Part shown: positions 34,204 through 43,552 of the stretch, one piece after another
How positions within the stretch are numbered: position 1 is the first letter of the stretch
Layout of the letters: every line of letters starts with the position of its first letter
Assembly (NCBI RefSeq): GCF_004766315.1
Contig: NZ_PVSN01000036.1
Coordinates: 1-48,971, forward strand
From: Weissella confusa
Lineage (GTDB): Bacteria > Bacillota > Bacilli > Lactobacillales > Lactobacillaceae
Reading direction: 5' to 3'
Length of the DNA stretch: 48,971 nt
Position numbers and translations under genes: made by a program
Notes under the pieces: generated by a model
Told to the model about the DNA's origin: nothing
Seen by the model: the letters and a program-made list of their open reading frames with translations, nothing else
Databases searched by the model: none

Positions 34204-35688
34204 ATGGATAAGAAGAAAATCGGCCTTGGCGCGTTAATCATGATGATGTTTACCACCATTTTTGGTTTCGCCAATGGGCCTGTGGCCTTTGAGCGTATGG
34301 GTTATGCAGCAATTATTTGGTATGTTTTGGGTGCCTTGTTGTTCTTCCTACCAACTTCAATGATGTATGCCGAATTCGGTGCATCATTCAAGGACGCTAA
34401 GGGTGGTATTTACTCATGGATGGAGCGTTCATTGGGTAAGAAGGTTGCTTTTATTGCAACTTTCATCGGATTGGCATCATGGGTGATTTGGATGATTTCC
34501 GTTTCACAAAAGGTGTGGATTCCGCTCTCAACTTTGATTTTCGGTAAAGATATGACAACAACATGGTCATTGTTCGGTTTGAACGGTGGTCAAACGGTTG
34601 GTGTTTTGGCCGTTTTGTTCATCTTGGTTGTTGCATACTTTGTAACCCGTGGTGTTAAGTCAATCTCACGAATTTCTGCTTTGGGTGGTATGTTCGTTAT
34701 GGCGTTGAACGTCATTTTATTGTTGGCTTCAATCGCGGTGTTGATTGGCCATGGTGGTCACTTCGCTGAGCCATTGAAGTTGCGATCATTCTTTATCTCA
34801 GGCAGCCCTGATTATCAAACGATTGGTCAAATGATTTCATTCGCGTTGTATGCTATCTTTGCTTACGCTGGTTTGGAACAAATGGGCGGTATCATGGAAG
34901 ACGTTGATAACGCTGAAAAGACGTATCCAAAGGCCGCTTTGATTGCCACAACCATTATTGGTTTGGGTTACGCTATCTCAATTTTGCTTTGGGGGGCGTC
35001 AACAAACTGGACATCATTGTCAGCTGATAAGTCAGCTAACCTTGGAAACATCACGTATGTGTTGATGAACAACCTTGGGGTGCAATTGGGTGATGCCTTT
35101 GGCATGACTCACAGCGCTGGTTTGATTTTGGGTTCAATTTTCGCCCGCTTCGCTGGTATTTCAATGTTCTTTGCTTATGTTGGATCATTCTTTGTTTTGA
35201 CATATGCACCATTGAAGTCATTCATTTTGGGATCACCAAAGGAAGTTTGGCCAAAGAAGTTCATTGCTTTGAATGAACATGACGTGCCTGCTGTTGCCGT
35301 TTGGTCACAAGGCATCTTGGTCTCCATTTTGGTTATCTTGATTTCATTTGGTGGTAAGAGTGCTGAGCAACTATACCTTGTTTTGACGAACATGGGTAAC
35401 GTATCATCAACGTTGCCTTACGTCTTCTTGGTTGCTGCGTTCCCATTGTTTAAGCGTTTGAACGACGTTGAGCGTCCATTCGTCTTCTACAAGAACCCAA
35501 CAATTACTTGGATTATCACAATCCTTGTTGAAGCTTTGACGATTGTTTCAATCTTGTTGACGATTATCTCTCCATTCCAAACGGGAGATTGGTTCAGCGG
35601 TATTTGGACGGTTGTCGGTCCAATCTTCTTCGGTGTGCTAGCGTGGGTATTGTTCACGTTGGGTGAGAAGAAGCACGGTAAGTTATAA
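34204..35688 (+). CDS. yjeM: Amino acid permease, APC family (YjeM-type)
   Basis: A 494-residue membrane carrier with 12 membrane segments. The first segment contains the APC substrate loop as FGFANGPVAFERMG, segment 6 has FALYAIFAYAGLEQMGGIMEDVDNAEKTYPKA, and further motifs match the glutamate/GABA exchanger group, most closely YjeM. Substrate in this organism is unknown; exchange of an amino acid for its decarboxylation product is typical for the group, but no decarboxylase is near. Codon use is strongly biased to TTG and AAG, suggesting good expression. It has its own promoter and terminator. Confidence 0.85.
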   Translation: MDKKKIGLGALIMMMFTTIFGFANGPVAFERMGYAAIIWYVLGALLFFLPTSMMYAEFGASFKDAKGGIYSWMERSLGKKVAFIATFIGLASWVIWMISVSQKVWIPLSTLIFGKDMTTTWSLFGLNGGQTVGVLAVLFILVVAYFVTRGVKSISRISALGGMFVMALNVILLLASIAVLIGHGGHFAEPLKLRSFFISGSPDYQTIGQMISFALYAIFAYAGLEQMGGIMEDVDNAEKTYPKAALIATTIIGLGYAISILLWGASTNWTSLSADKSANLGNITYVLMNNLGVQLGDAFGMTHSAGLILGSIFARFAGISMFFAYVGSFFVLTYAPLKSFILGSPKEVWPKKFIALNEHDVPAVAVWSQGILVSILVILISFGGKSAEQLYLVLTNMGNVSSTLPYVFLVAAFPLFKRLNDVERPFVFYKNPTITWIITILVEALTIVSILLTIISPFQTGDWFSGIWTVVGPIFFGVLAWVLFTLGEKKHGKL

Positions 35689-35697
35689 TAATGATTT

Positions 35698-35730
35698 AAA
35701 AAACGTGTCTGCAAAGGCACGTTTTTTCTT
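35698..35730 (+). terminator. Terminator after the permease
   Basis: AAAAAACGTGTC (35698-35709) pairs with 35716-35727 with one imperfect pair, and a T-run follows. Confidence 0.8.
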
Positions 35731-35783
35731 GCTCAAATTCAAACGCGGGAGTAACCTATATTACAACTAAGGAGGCAAGTAAT

Positions 35784-36172
35784 ATGCCAAAGATGAATAT
35801 CGATATGATTAAGGGGCGTACGCCTGAAGAAATCAAGCAAATTTGGACATTTCATATGAAGTGATGCTCGCCGCATTTGGCGCACCAGATGGTGATCGTT
35901 ACCAAATCGTGACGCAACACGAACCTTACGAGATGCAAATTTTGGACACTGGTCTAGGAATCGAACGCACGGATAAGGTACTTGTTTTCAGTTTGGTGAC
36001 TCGTCCGCGCACAACGGAACAAAAGGTTAACTTCTATAACAACCTGGTTTCGGAGTTGCACGATAAGACTGGTCTTCGTAAAGAAGATGTGATGATTAAC
36101 CTAGTTGTTAATACCGATGAGGATTGGAGCTTTGGTTACGGTGAAGCACAGTTCTTGACTGGTAAGTTGTAA
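35784..36172 (+). pseudogene. Tautomerase family protein, frameshifted
   Basis: A perfect AAGGAGG precedes the ATG at 35784, which reads MPKMNIDMIKGRTPEEIKQI and then hits a TGA because one T is missing near 35841-35845. The other frame goes on directly with LDISYEVMLAAFG up to 36172. Together they form about 130 residues of the Tautomerase_2 family, with the catalytic N-terminal proline P2, DRYQIVTQHEP, LGIERTDK and VMINLVVNTDEDWSFG. All other features are intact, so this is a recent mutation or a sequence error. The start of the visible second frame (35843) has no ribosome site. Confidence 0.85.
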
Positions 36173-36191
36173 TCAGAAAGGAGTAAACCTG

Positions 36192-36572
36192 ATGTTGCCA
36201 GATGAAGAAGACTATCAACCTATTGATGAGTTAACGAGTGACGAGCATAGTTGGTATGCCGTTCGCATGGTCGGCGAAGATGTCGATACGTTATTAACGG
36301 CTGCGACAACCGAATCTGACGCGGAAGGCATTGCTCATCGAACAGCAACGCAATACCCTGATTTTTCATTTTCCGTTGTCCCAGTGACCGGTATTTTTAT
36401 GGACAATACTCGTTATGACAAGATGACTGATCTCCAATGGTACGGCGTCATGCCGGCAAGTCGTAAAGACAACTACATTACGCAGATATTCGTTGATTTC
36501 AAGGATTTGAATACATTTTTAAGCGATAACCGCGCAGAAAAGTATCGTTTTGTCAGTTTAATGATGAAATAA
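36192..36572 (+). CDS. Small cytoplasmic protein, unknown
   Basis: A 126-residue acidic protein without signal peptide or membrane segment. It contains HSWYAVRMVGEDVDTLL, a middle FSFSVVPVTGIFMDN and a C-terminal YITQIFVDFKDLNTFLSDN. A GAAAGGAG ribosome site lies upstream, 19 bases after the tautomerase frame, so it was probably co-transcribed with it. No family recognised. Confidence 0.7.
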   Translation: MLPDEEDYQPIDELTSDEHSWYAVRMVGEDVDTLLTAATTESDAEGIAHRTATQYPDFSFSVVPVTGIFMDNTRYDKMTDLQWYGVMPASRKDNYITQIFVDFKDLNTFLSDNRAEKYRFVSLMMK

Positions 36573-36576
36573 GGGG

Positions 36577-36605
36577 TTGACGTTACAACGTTTTACCTGT
36601 ATTAT
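36577..36605 (+). promoter_or_regulatory. Promoter of the tRNA-Gly gene
   Basis: TTGACG (36577-36582), 17 bases, TATTAT (36600-36605), near-consensus and 34 bases upstream of the tRNA. Confidence 0.7.
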
Positions 36606-36638
36606 TAACTATGCTGTTTAGGCAACGTAGTTAAATAT

Positions 36639-36710
36639 GCGGATGTAGTACAATGGCTAGTGCTCCAGCCTTCCAAGCTGGGAATGCGGGTTCGATTCCC
36701 GTCGTCCGCT
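36639..36710 (+). tRNA. tRNA-Gly (anticodon TCC)
   Basis: A full cloverleaf: acceptor GCGGATG pairs with CGTCCGC (one G-U), the anticodon stem CCAGC/GCTGG encloses CTTCCAA with anticodon TCC, and the T-loop is TTCGATT. CCA is not encoded. It stands alone with its own promoter and terminator. Confidence 0.95.
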
Positions 36711-36714
36711 TACT

Positions 36715-36749
36715 AAAACAACCATCAAGTTTTTGATGGTTGTTTTTTT
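36715..36749 (+). terminator. Terminator after tRNA-Gly
   Basis: AAAACAACCATCAA and its perfect complement enclose a short loop, followed by a T-run. Confidence 0.9.
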
Positions 36750-36778
36750 GTAAAGTAAGTTCGCAAAGAAAAACCGTG

Positions 36779-36787
36779 TGCTATAAT
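36779..36787 (+). promoter_or_regulatory. Extended -10 promoter of yidC
   Basis: TGCTATAAT is a perfect extended -10; the -35 (around 36760) is weak, as is usual for this class. Confidence 0.6.
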
Positions 36788-36827
36788 AGAAACGTTAAAA
36801 AAAGAGATAGATAAGGATGTTATTTCC

Positions 36828-37769
36828 ATGAAGATTAAAGGCTTAACGCCAATTTTGTTGATTCTGTTGGTCATTTTGTTTGTGACGGGGCACGGTTACT
36901 TCCTTGAAGGCCCATTGACTAATTTCATGCACATGTCTGAAAACTGGATTGGTGGTGCCAATGCAGTTGGTTGGTCAATCATCATCTTGACGTTCGTTGT
37001 GCGTTTGGTTTTGTTGCCATTTATGGTGCACCAACAACGTGCTGCAACGATTCAACAAGAAAAGATGCGTTTGTTGCAACCACAAATGACAAAGATTCAA
37101 GAAGCGCAAAAGAACGCCCAAACGCAAGAAGAAAAGATGCTTGCTTCTCAAGCGATGATGGCTGTCTACCGTGAGAACGGTGTATCATTGCTAGGTGGCA
37201 TGAACTTTACGGTTTTGATCATACAATGGCCTGTGTTCATGGGGTTGTACGCAGCTATTAAGAACTCACCAGATTTGGTCAACGCCAGCTTCTTCGGTAT
37301 CAAGTTGGCACACCAATCACCTGTATTGGCCATTGCAACAGCGGTTGTTTATGGTTTGCAAGCTTACTTGTCAATGGTAGGTGTACCGGCTGAGCAAAAG
37401 AAGCAAATGCAATCAATGATGATGATTATGCCAATTATGATGTTGTTCATGACTTGGGTAACCAACGGTGGTATCGCATTGTACTTCTTCGTTGGTGCCT
37501 TGGTTATGATCATTCAAACGTTGATCATCATCGTATGGCGTCCACGTTTGCGTCAACACGTTGCGGACACATTCGAAGTTAAGGATGTTGTTGACGATGC
37601 CTTGTCTGGTAAGTTGCAATCAGAACCAACTGGTCCATTTGCACAAGCGATGAAGGCTGCGCAAGCACAACAAGATGCACAAGCACGTAAGGATATTACA
37701 GATGACGCCAGCGAAAACACACGCCCTAAATCAAAGGGTGGTCGTAACGCGGGTAAGCAAAAGCGTTAA
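36828..37769 (+). CDS. yidC: Membrane protein insertase YidC/Oxa1
   Basis: Inserts and folds membrane proteins, alone or with Sec. The 313-residue protein has an N-terminal membrane segment, then the Oxa1 core with WSIIILTFVVRLVLLPFMVHQQR, which contains the conserved arginine in the membrane groove. A cytoplasmic helical hairpin and four more segments follow, ending in a basic tail rich in K and R (about residues 260-313) that can bind the ribosome. No lipobox cysteine is seen at the N-terminus, unlike many Gram-positive YidC lipoproteins. It is a single-gene unit. Confidence 0.93.
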   Translation: MKIKGLTPILLILLVILFVTGHGYFLEGPLTNFMHMSENWIGGANAVGWSIIILTFVVRLVLLPFMVHQQRAATIQQEKMRLLQPQMTKIQEAQKNAQTQEEKMLASQAMMAVYRENGVSLLGGMNFTVLIIQWPVFMGLYAAIKNSPDLVNASFFGIKLAHQSPVLAIATAVVYGLQAYLSMVGVPAEQKKQMQSMMMIMPIMMLFMTWVTNGGIALYFFVGALVMIIQTLIIIVWRPRLRQHVADTFEVKDVVDDALSGKLQSEPTGPFAQAMKAAQAQQDAQARKDITDDASENTRPKSKGGRNAGKQKR

Positions 37770-37777
37770 TTAGGTTT

Positions 37778-37813
37778 AAAAACCAGTGACCATTTTTGGG
37801 TCACTGGTTTTTT
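37778..37813 (+). terminator. Terminator after yidC
   Basis: AAAAACCAGTGACC pairs with GGTCACTGGTTTTT around a short loop, T-run. Confidence 0.9.
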
Positions 37814-37887
37814 CATGTCTCGAAAATAGAATTTTCATGTTTTATCATGTGCATTAATGTACAATATATGTACGGAGGGTGGAACGC

Positions 37888-38706
37888 ATGACAATTAATC
37901 ATACAAAAGACTCAACCCGTTATCCTGATTTGCGTGGGAAAACAGCGGTTGTAACTGGTAGTTCTTCTGGTATTGGTGAAGCGATTGCACGTCACATGGG
38001 ATCTGAAGCGATGAACGTGGTGATTAACTATATCAACGCTGACGAAAAGGTGATTGATGGTTTGATTTATCTGATTGAATAATCAGGCGGACGCGCAGTG
38101 GGGATTCGTGCTGACGTTGGAACAGAAGCTGGTGTGCAGGCGATTTACGACAAAGCGATTGAAGCTTTTGGCGATATCGATGTTTGGGTTAACAACGCTG
38201 GCTTTGAAATTCAATCAGAGACACACGAAACATCTTATGAAGATTGGCAACGTGTCCTTCACGTTGACTTGGATGGTGTCTTTTTGGGAACCAAGATTGC
38301 GGTGCAGCACTTCTTGAAGCACAACAAAAAGGGAAACATTCTAAACACCTCATCAATCCACGACATTATTCCTTGGCCTATATATGCTTCATACGCAACG
38401 GCAAAGGCTGGTGTCTTGATGTTTACGAAGACAACGGCGCTTGAGTATGCTGAACGTGGCATTCGTATCAACGCCATTTCACCAGGGGCTTTGGAAACGC
38501 CAATTAACGCACAACGTTTTGCTGATCCAGCGGTTCGTGCCGACACAGAGGGCATGATCCCAATGAAGAAGGTCGGTGACCCAGTTGATGTCGCTAACGC
38601 AGCTGTGTGGCTGATTTCTAACGAAGCCTCATACATTACAGGTACGACATTGTATATCGACGGTGGAATCACGCTTTACAACGAGTTCCAAGGCGGTCGC
38701 GGTTAA
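37888..38706 (+). pseudogene. Short-chain dehydrogenase (glucose 1-dehydrogenase-like), nonsense mutation
   Basis: From the ATG at 37888 (GGAGGG upstream) the frame encodes a classical SDR of about 272 residues. It has the NAD(P)-binding TGSSSGIGEA, NNAG, the catalytic S in NTSSIH and the Y-x3-K as YATAK, and a C-terminal SYITGTTLYIDGGI. A TAA at 38080-38082 interrupts it in the same frame (LIE, stop, SGGRAVGIR), probably a changed GAA or CAA codon. The rest is intact. A GTG at 38098 could start a fragment, but it would lack the cofactor-binding strand. The family reduces or oxidises sugars and alcohols; the exact substrate is unknown. Confidence 0.88.
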
Positions 38707-38720
38707 ATATTGGTACTATC

Positions 38721-38751
38721 AGACATGTTCAATTTGGACATGTCTTTTTTT
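38721..38751 (+). terminator. Terminator after the SDR pseudogene
   Basis: AGACATG (38721-38727) pairs with CATGTCT (38739-38745), then T-run. Confidence 0.8.
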
Positions 38752-38819
38752 AATGACTGGCATACTGTAATTTGTGATATGATTTACATATTAAGCTTTT
38801 AGGACTGGGGGCAATTCGT

Positions 38820-39719
38820 ATGGCAGAAAACATTATGCCAGAGCGTCTAATTGAAAAAGTGCGACTACGTGACTTCGCAATTTTTACAGTTGGAACGGCT
38901 ATGTATGCGTGGGGGCTGGTTAACGTGAATATTCCCAATCACCTGGCCGAAGGTGGTGTAACAGGTATTACGTTGATCTTTAAAGCGTTGCTAAATATTA
39001 ATCCTGCGTTATCAACGCTATTTTTGAACATTCCATTGCTCTTAATTGGATTGCGGATGCTCGGAAAGCGCGCATTGATTTACACATTATATGGGATTTT
39101 CAGTCTGTCATTTTGGTTGTGGCTATGGCAACTAATACCATTCGATTTAGACTTGCAGCATGATTTGCTGATTTCGGCTTTGCTAGCAGGATTGTTTGGT
39201 GGATTAGGTTCGGGGTTAATTTATCGCTATGGTGGGACAACTGGTGGAACGGACGTCATTGCGCGAATCTTAGAACAGAAGCTAAACATCCCCATGGGAC
39301 GCACGTTATTCGCACTTGATGTCGTGGTTTTGACAGCTTCATTGGTTTACATTGACGTCGTTCAAATGATGTACACCGTTATCGCAGCCTTCGTGTTCGC
39401 ACAAATGGTTAACTTCACCCAAAAGGGATCTTATGCAGCTCGTGCATTCTTAATCTTCACATCAAAGCCGGAAGAGATTTCGCATGCGATTATGCAAGAT
39501 TTGGAACGTGGAACGTCGTTGCTTCACGCTGAAGGTGGCTTTACGCACAATGAACAACGCGTTGTCTACGCAGTGGTTGATCCGTCAGAAATGAACGTCG
39601 TGCGAAAGATTATTGATGATATTGACCCACGTGCATTCGTGACAGTCATGGATACACAAGAAACATTAGGTGAAGGATTCTCGTTTGCTCGTCCGAAGAA
39701 ATCATTCTTTAAGTTTTAA
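38820..39719 (+). CDS. YitT family membrane protein (DUF161 and DUF2179)
   Basis: A 299-residue protein with five to six membrane segments in the N-terminal two thirds. These contain the YitT hallmark LFGGLGSGLIYRYGGTTGGTDVIA, and a C-terminal cytoplasmic DUF2179 domain (about residues 215-280, with VVYAVVDPSEMNVVRKIIDDIDPRAFV) follows. The family is widespread in Firmicutes; function is unknown, with transport suspected. It is a single-gene unit before a strong terminator. Confidence 0.9.
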   Translation: MAENIMPERLIEKVRLRDFAIFTVGTAMYAWGLVNVNIPNHLAEGGVTGITLIFKALLNINPALSTLFLNIPLLLIGLRMLGKRALIYTLYGIFSLSFWLWLWQLIPFDLDLQHDLLISALLAGLFGGLGSGLIYRYGGTTGGTDVIARILEQKLNIPMGRTLFALDVVVLTASLVYIDVVQMMYTVIAAFVFAQMVNFTQKGSYAARAFLIFTSKPEEISHAIMQDLERGTSLLHAEGGFTHNEQRVVYAVVDPSEMNVVRKIIDDIDPRAFVTVMDTQETLGEGFSFARPKKSFFKF

Positions 39720-39722
39720 AAT

Positions 39723-39767
39723 AAAAGCTGGTATTAACGATTTAACGACGTTAATACCAGCTTTTTT
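39723..39767 (+). terminator. Terminator after the YitT gene
   Basis: AAAAGCTGGTATTAACG (39723-39739) pairs perfectly with the arm at 39749-39765, followed by T. The A-rich 5' side may allow function in both directions. Confidence 0.93.
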
Positions 39768-39828
39768 AATTTACTTTTGTGGCTAAAATGCCTATATGAC
39801 GCGGTTTTACAGCGCACACCCAAAATAA

Positions 39829-39855
39829 TTAGCGCTCTAACAAAGAGAGTGCTAG
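39829..39855 (+). promoter_or_regulatory. CIRCE operator (HrcA-binding)
   Basis: TTAGCGCTC (39829-39837), nine bases, then GAGTGCTAG (39847-39855). This matches the CIRCE consensus TTAGCACTC-N9-GAGTGCTAA with two differences. It lies directly upstream of the clpL promoter. HrcA binding would repress clpL at normal temperature. Confidence 0.85.
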
Positions 39856-39862
39856 AAAATGC

Positions 39863-39891
39863 TTGCAATGGTTTTGTAATAGTTGTACAAT
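39863..39891 (+). promoter_or_regulatory. Promoter of clpL
   Basis: TTGCAA (39863-39868), 17 bases, TACAAT (39886-39891). The leader that follows holds GAGG/CCTC and GGCC/GGCC arms around 39906-39930, and its CCTCC could also pair with the G-run at 39960-39965. Confidence 0.7.
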
Positions 39892-39977
39892 TAGTTTACA
39901 AAGTTGAGGGATGGCCGTGGGGGCCTCCTCATTACAGCCGAGTTTAACAATTGAATATTGGGGGGATTGTAAATAAA

Positions 39978-42080
39978 ATGGCAAACTTTAATGATTTTAA
40001 CAACATGGATGATATCTTTAACCAAATGATGGGACGCATGGGTGGTTTCAACTCAGAGAATTCTCGTTATTTGATCAACGGGCGTGAGGTAACGCCTGAA
40101 GAATTCGCAGAATACCGTCGTACTGGTCAACTACCTAACAGTGCTAACCAAGACTTACCAGAAGTCGAGCCAAACGGGCAAGCACCAAAGAAGGATGGCA
40201 TTCTAGCAAAGCTTGGCCGTAACTTGACGCAAGAGGCCCGTGAAGGTTTGTTGGATCCAGTTATCGGTCGTAACAAGGAAATTCAAGAAACGGCTGAAAT
40301 CTTGAGCCGTCGTACCAAGAACAACCCAGTCCTTGTTGGAGACGCTGGAGTTGGTAAGACTGCGGTTGTTGAAGGGTTGGCACAAGCAATTGTTGCTGGT
40401 GATGTGCCTGCTTCAATTCGCAACAAGGAAGTTGTCTCAATTGATCTTTCAAGCATCGAGGCTGGTACACAATACCGTGGTTCATTCGAAGAGAACGTGC
40501 AAAACTTGATTAAGGAAGTCAAGGAAGCCGGTAACGTGGTTATCTTCTTCGATGAGATTCACCAAATCCTAGGTACAGGTGCGATGGGTGGTGATTCAGG
40601 TTCAAAGGGCTTGGCTGATATTTTGAAGCCGGCTTTGAGTCGTGGGGAGTTCACCGTTATCGGTGCAACGACACAAGATGAGTACCGTAACACGATTTTG
40701 AAGAACGCTGCTTTGGCACGTCGTTTCAACGAAGTCACAGTTAACGCACCTTCACCAGAGGATGCTTTCAACATCTTGCTTGGTTTGCGTGACTTGTATG
40801 CCCAACACCACAACGTTGAATTGCCTGACAATGTTTTGAAGGCAGCGGTTGATTACTCAATTCAATACATTCCACAACGTTCTTTGCCTGATAAGGCCAT
40901 CGACTTGTTGGATATGACGGCTGCTCACTTGGCTGCTAAGAACCCCGTCACTGACGTGGTGTCATTGGAAGAGCAAATCAAGCGTGAACGTGAGGCACAA
41001 CAACTAGCTGCTGATAAGGAAGATTACGAGTCAGCTGCACAACACAAGGTTAAGATTGACGAATTGCAAAAGCAAATCGACGACGCTGGTGAAGCTAAGA
41101 AGGTAACGGCTACGGTTAACGACGTGGCTGAGTCAGTTGAGCGTTTGACTGGTGTGCCGGTTGCACAAATGGGTGCTTCAGACATTGAACGTTTGAAGGG
41201 TATTAACGAGCGTTTGCGCGGTAAGGTTATCGGTCAAGACGATGCCGTTGAAGCCGTATCACGTGCTATCCGTCGTAACCGTGCCGGCTTCGATGAAGGA
41301 AACCGTCCAATTGGTAGCTTCTTGTTCGTTGGACCTACTGGAACAGGTAAGACTGAGTTGGCAAAGCAATTAGCTTTGGATATGTTTGGTTCAAAGGACC
41401 ACGTTATCCGTTTGGACATGTCAGAGTACTCAGATTTGACGGCCGTTTCTAAGTTGATTGGTGCAACTGCTGGATACGTTGGATACGATGACAACAGCAA
41501 CACGTTGACTGAGCGTGTTCGTCGTCAACCATATGCTATCGTCTTGCTAGATGAGATTGAAAAGGCTAACCCACAAGTTTTGACGTTGTTGTTGCAAGTG
41601 ATGGACGACGGTCGTTTGACTGATGGACAAGGAAACACGGTTAACTTCAAGAACACCGTTGTGATTGCCACATCAAACGCCGGCTTTGGAAACGAAGCTT
41701 TGATGGGTGACGATGCCAAGGATAAGGAATTGATGGAGAAATTGGCACCATACTTCCGTCCAGAATTCTTGAACCGTTTCAACGCTATTGTAGAGTTCTC
41801 ACACTTGACGAAGGAAGACTTGAACCAAATTGTCGACTTGATGTTGAATGATGTTAACGATACATTGGCCAAGAAGGATATTGTCTTGACGGTTACGCCT
41901 GAAGCCAAGGCTTGGTTGATTGACGAAGGTTACGATGAGGCCATGGGAGCACGTCCATTGCGTCGTGTCATCGAACAACAAATTCGTGACAATGTGACCG
42001 ACTTCTACTTGGATCACTTGGACGCTAAGAACTTGCAAGCTGACCTCGTTGACAACAAGATTGTTATTTCAGAATTGTAA
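39978..42080 (+). CDS. clpL: ClpL, Clp/Hsp100 ATPase chaperone
   Basis: A stress chaperone that refolds or disaggregates proteins; unlike ClpC/ClpE it generally does not work with ClpP. The 700-residue protein starts at [18 protein letters not shown], a start typical of ClpL, with [18 protein letters not shown] shortly after. It lacks the ClpN double repeat and any zinc finger. Two AAA+ domains follow: the first with Walker [10 protein letters not shown], the second with Walker [10 protein letters not shown] and Walker [11 protein letters not shown], separated by a short coiled-coil middle region (about residues 335-380). Codon use is highly biased, fitting strong induction. It is controlled by a CIRCE site; no terminator is seen before cfa. 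Confidence 0.93.
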   Translation: MANFNDFNNMDDIFNQMMGRMGGFNSENSRYLINGREVTPEEFAEYRRTGQLPNSANQDLPEVEPNGQAPKKDGILAKLGRNLTQEAREGLLDPVIGRNKEIQETAEILSRRTKNNPVLVGDAGVGKTAVVEGLAQAIVAGDVPASIRNKEVVSIDLSSIEAGTQYRGSFEENVQNLIKEVKEAGNVVIFFDEIHQILGTGAMGGDSGSKGLADILKPALSRGEFTVIGATTQDEYRNTILKNAALARRFNEVTVNAPSPEDAFNILLGLRDLYAQHHNVELPDNVLKAAVDYSIQYIPQRSLPDKAIDLLDMTAAHLAAKNPVTDVVSLEEQIKREREAQQLAADKEDYESAAQHKVKIDELQKQIDDAGEAKKVTATVNDVAESVERLTGVPVAQMGASDIERLKGINERLRGKVIGQDDAVEAVSRAIRRNRAGFDEGNRPIGSFLFVGPTGTGKTELAKQLALDMFGSKDHVIRLDMSEYSDLTAVSKLIGATAGYVGYDDNSNTLTERVRRQPYAIVLLDEIEKANPQVLTLLLQVMDDGRLTDGQGNTVNFKNTVVIATSNAGFGNEALMGDDAKDKELMEKLAPYFRPEFLNRFNAIVEFSHLTKEDLNQIVDLMLNDVNDTLAKKDIVLTVTPEAKAWLIDEGYDEAMGARPLRRVIEQQIRDNVTDFYLDHLDAKNLQADLVDNKIVISEL

Positions 42081-42181
42081 AAATTTAAGTCGCTAAAAGG
42101 GCCTGTAGACAGCTATTTTTACCGGCGTTTAAAATGGGTGTAAACTTTATTATGTAAGAATATTGAGATAGGGTGGATAAC

Positions 42182-43372
42182 ATGTTAGAGAAACAAGTAT
42201 TTAGCAAGCTTTTATCTAAAGCTTTTGATGTACCCGTTATGGTGACGTATTGGGATGGCAAGTCTGAAAACTACGGTGCCGGTTTGCCAGAGATTCACAT
42301 CAAGTTAAACGAGAAACCAAACATGAAGTCCTTAGCTAAGATGCCAACATTGACACTCGCTGAGGCGTACATGAATCGTGGCATTGAAATCGAAGGTAGC
42401 ATCCAAGAATTGATTGCTTCCGCTTACCGCCAATCTGGTAGTTTTTTGACCGATCAAAGTGGGTTCAAGGGCACATTGACGAAGATGCTCCACGGCCACG
42501 ATAAGAACGAATCTAAAGAAGACATTCACAGTCACTATGATATCGGTAACGACTTCTATAAGGAGTGGTTGGACCCATCAATGACTTATTCTGCGGCATA
42601 CTGGCCAAAGGATGATATGACATTGGAAGAGGCTCAGATGGCCAAGGTTCACCATATCTTAGACAAGTTGCACAGTGAACCAGGCAAGAAGCTATTGGAT
42701 ATCGGTTCTGGCTGGGGAACTTTGATTATCACAGCCGCCCAAGAATACGGCCTTGAAACATACGGAGTAACGTTGTCAGAAGAACAATACGCCTTTACGA
42801 ACCAACGTATTCAAGAACTAGGCCTACAAGATAAGGTCCATGTCATGTTACGCGATTACCGTGATGCGGATATGACTTTTGATTACATCACCTCAGTTGG
42901 GATGTTCGAGCACGTCGGTAAGGAAAACCTCGGTGAGTACTTTAAGGATGTCGCTAACTATCTCGTACCAAATGGTCGTGCGTTGATTCACGGCATTACT
43001 GGCCAGCACTACGGCGCCGGTGTCGATCCATTTATTCAAAAGTACATCTTCCCAGGCGGTTACATTCCAAACATCGCTGAGAATGTGACGCACATTATGG
43101 AAGCTGGTATGCAATTGGACGATATCGAACCATTACGTCGTCACTACCAAAAGACGTTGGAAACTTGGACTGAGAATTACCACGCGGTTTACGATGAAAC
43201 GGTTGCAAATCGTGGTGAAGCCTTTGCGCGCGCTTGGGATTTGTATCTCCAAGGTAGTGCAGCTTCATTTGAATCAGGTAACATTGATGTGATTCAATTC
43301 CTGATGACAAAGGGGGCAGCCGGTCAAGGCTTGCCAATGAGTCGCGCCTACATGACAGCTCGTGAAAATTAA
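42182..43372 (+). CDS. cfa: Cyclopropane-fatty-acyl-phospholipid synthase
   Basis: Transfers a methylene group from S-adenosylmethionine to unsaturated acyl chains of membrane phospholipids, an acid and cold stress adaptation. The 396-residue protein has an N-terminal lipid-binding part and a methyltransferase domain with [17 protein letters not shown], followed by [11 protein letters not shown] and MFEHVG. The carbonate-binding EYF-type and YIFPGGYIP motifs are present. The ATG at 42182 follows GGGTGG at a good distance. It is next to clpL, another stress gene, with about 100 bases between and no visible terminator. Confidence 0.94.
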   Translation: MLEKQVFSKLLSKAFDVPVMVTYWDGKSENYGAGLPEIHIKLNEKPNMKSLAKMPTLTLAEAYMNRGIEIEGSIQELIASAYRQSGSFLTDQSGFKGTLTKMLHGHDKNESKEDIHSHYDIGNDFYKEWLDPSMTYSAAYWPKDDMTLEEAQMAKVHHILDKLHSEPGKKLLDIGSGWGTLIITAAQEYGLETYGVTLSEEQYAFTNQRIQELGLQDKVHVMLRDYRDADMTFDYITSVGMFEHVGKENLGEYFKDVANYLVPNGRALIHGITGQHYGAGVDPFIQKYIFPGGYIPNIAENVTHIMEAGMQLDDIEPLRRHYQKTLETWTENYHAVYDETVANRGEAFARAWDLYLQGSAASFESGNIDVIQFLMTKGAAGQGLPMSRAYMTAREN

Positions 43373-43381
43373 ATCATTATC

Positions 43382-43417
43382 AGCGCTTGCCATAATTTTG
43401 TGGCAGGCGCTTTTTTT
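43382..43417 (+). terminator. Terminator after cfa
   Basis: AGCGCTTGCCA (43382-43392) pairs with TGGCAGGCGCT (43401-43411) with one G-U pair, then seven T. Confidence 0.9.
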
Positions 43418-43429
43418 ACAGTTGTGTAA

Positions 43430-43443
43430 CGAAAACGCTTTCT
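43430..43443. promoter_or_regulatory. cre-like site upstream of the metalloprotease
   Basis: CGAAAACGCTTTCT differs from the classical CcpA site TGAAAACGCTTTCA only at its two outer bases. It lies about 110 bases before the start. The flanking bases GTGTAAC and TAAAAC recur at the second copy. Confidence 0.55.
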
Positions 43444-43552
43444 TAAAACCATTTCGTTTCGCTTACCTTTCGTAACCTTTATGCTAGTCAAGCGAGAGAT
43501 CGAAAAGGCGACCGCAGACGCCAAATTAGAGACACAAGGTGAGTGAAAAATT

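Noticed and set aside
38080-38082. TAA recoding in the short-chain dehydrogenase
   Set aside because: No context for recoding is seen; a point mutation is the simplest explanation.
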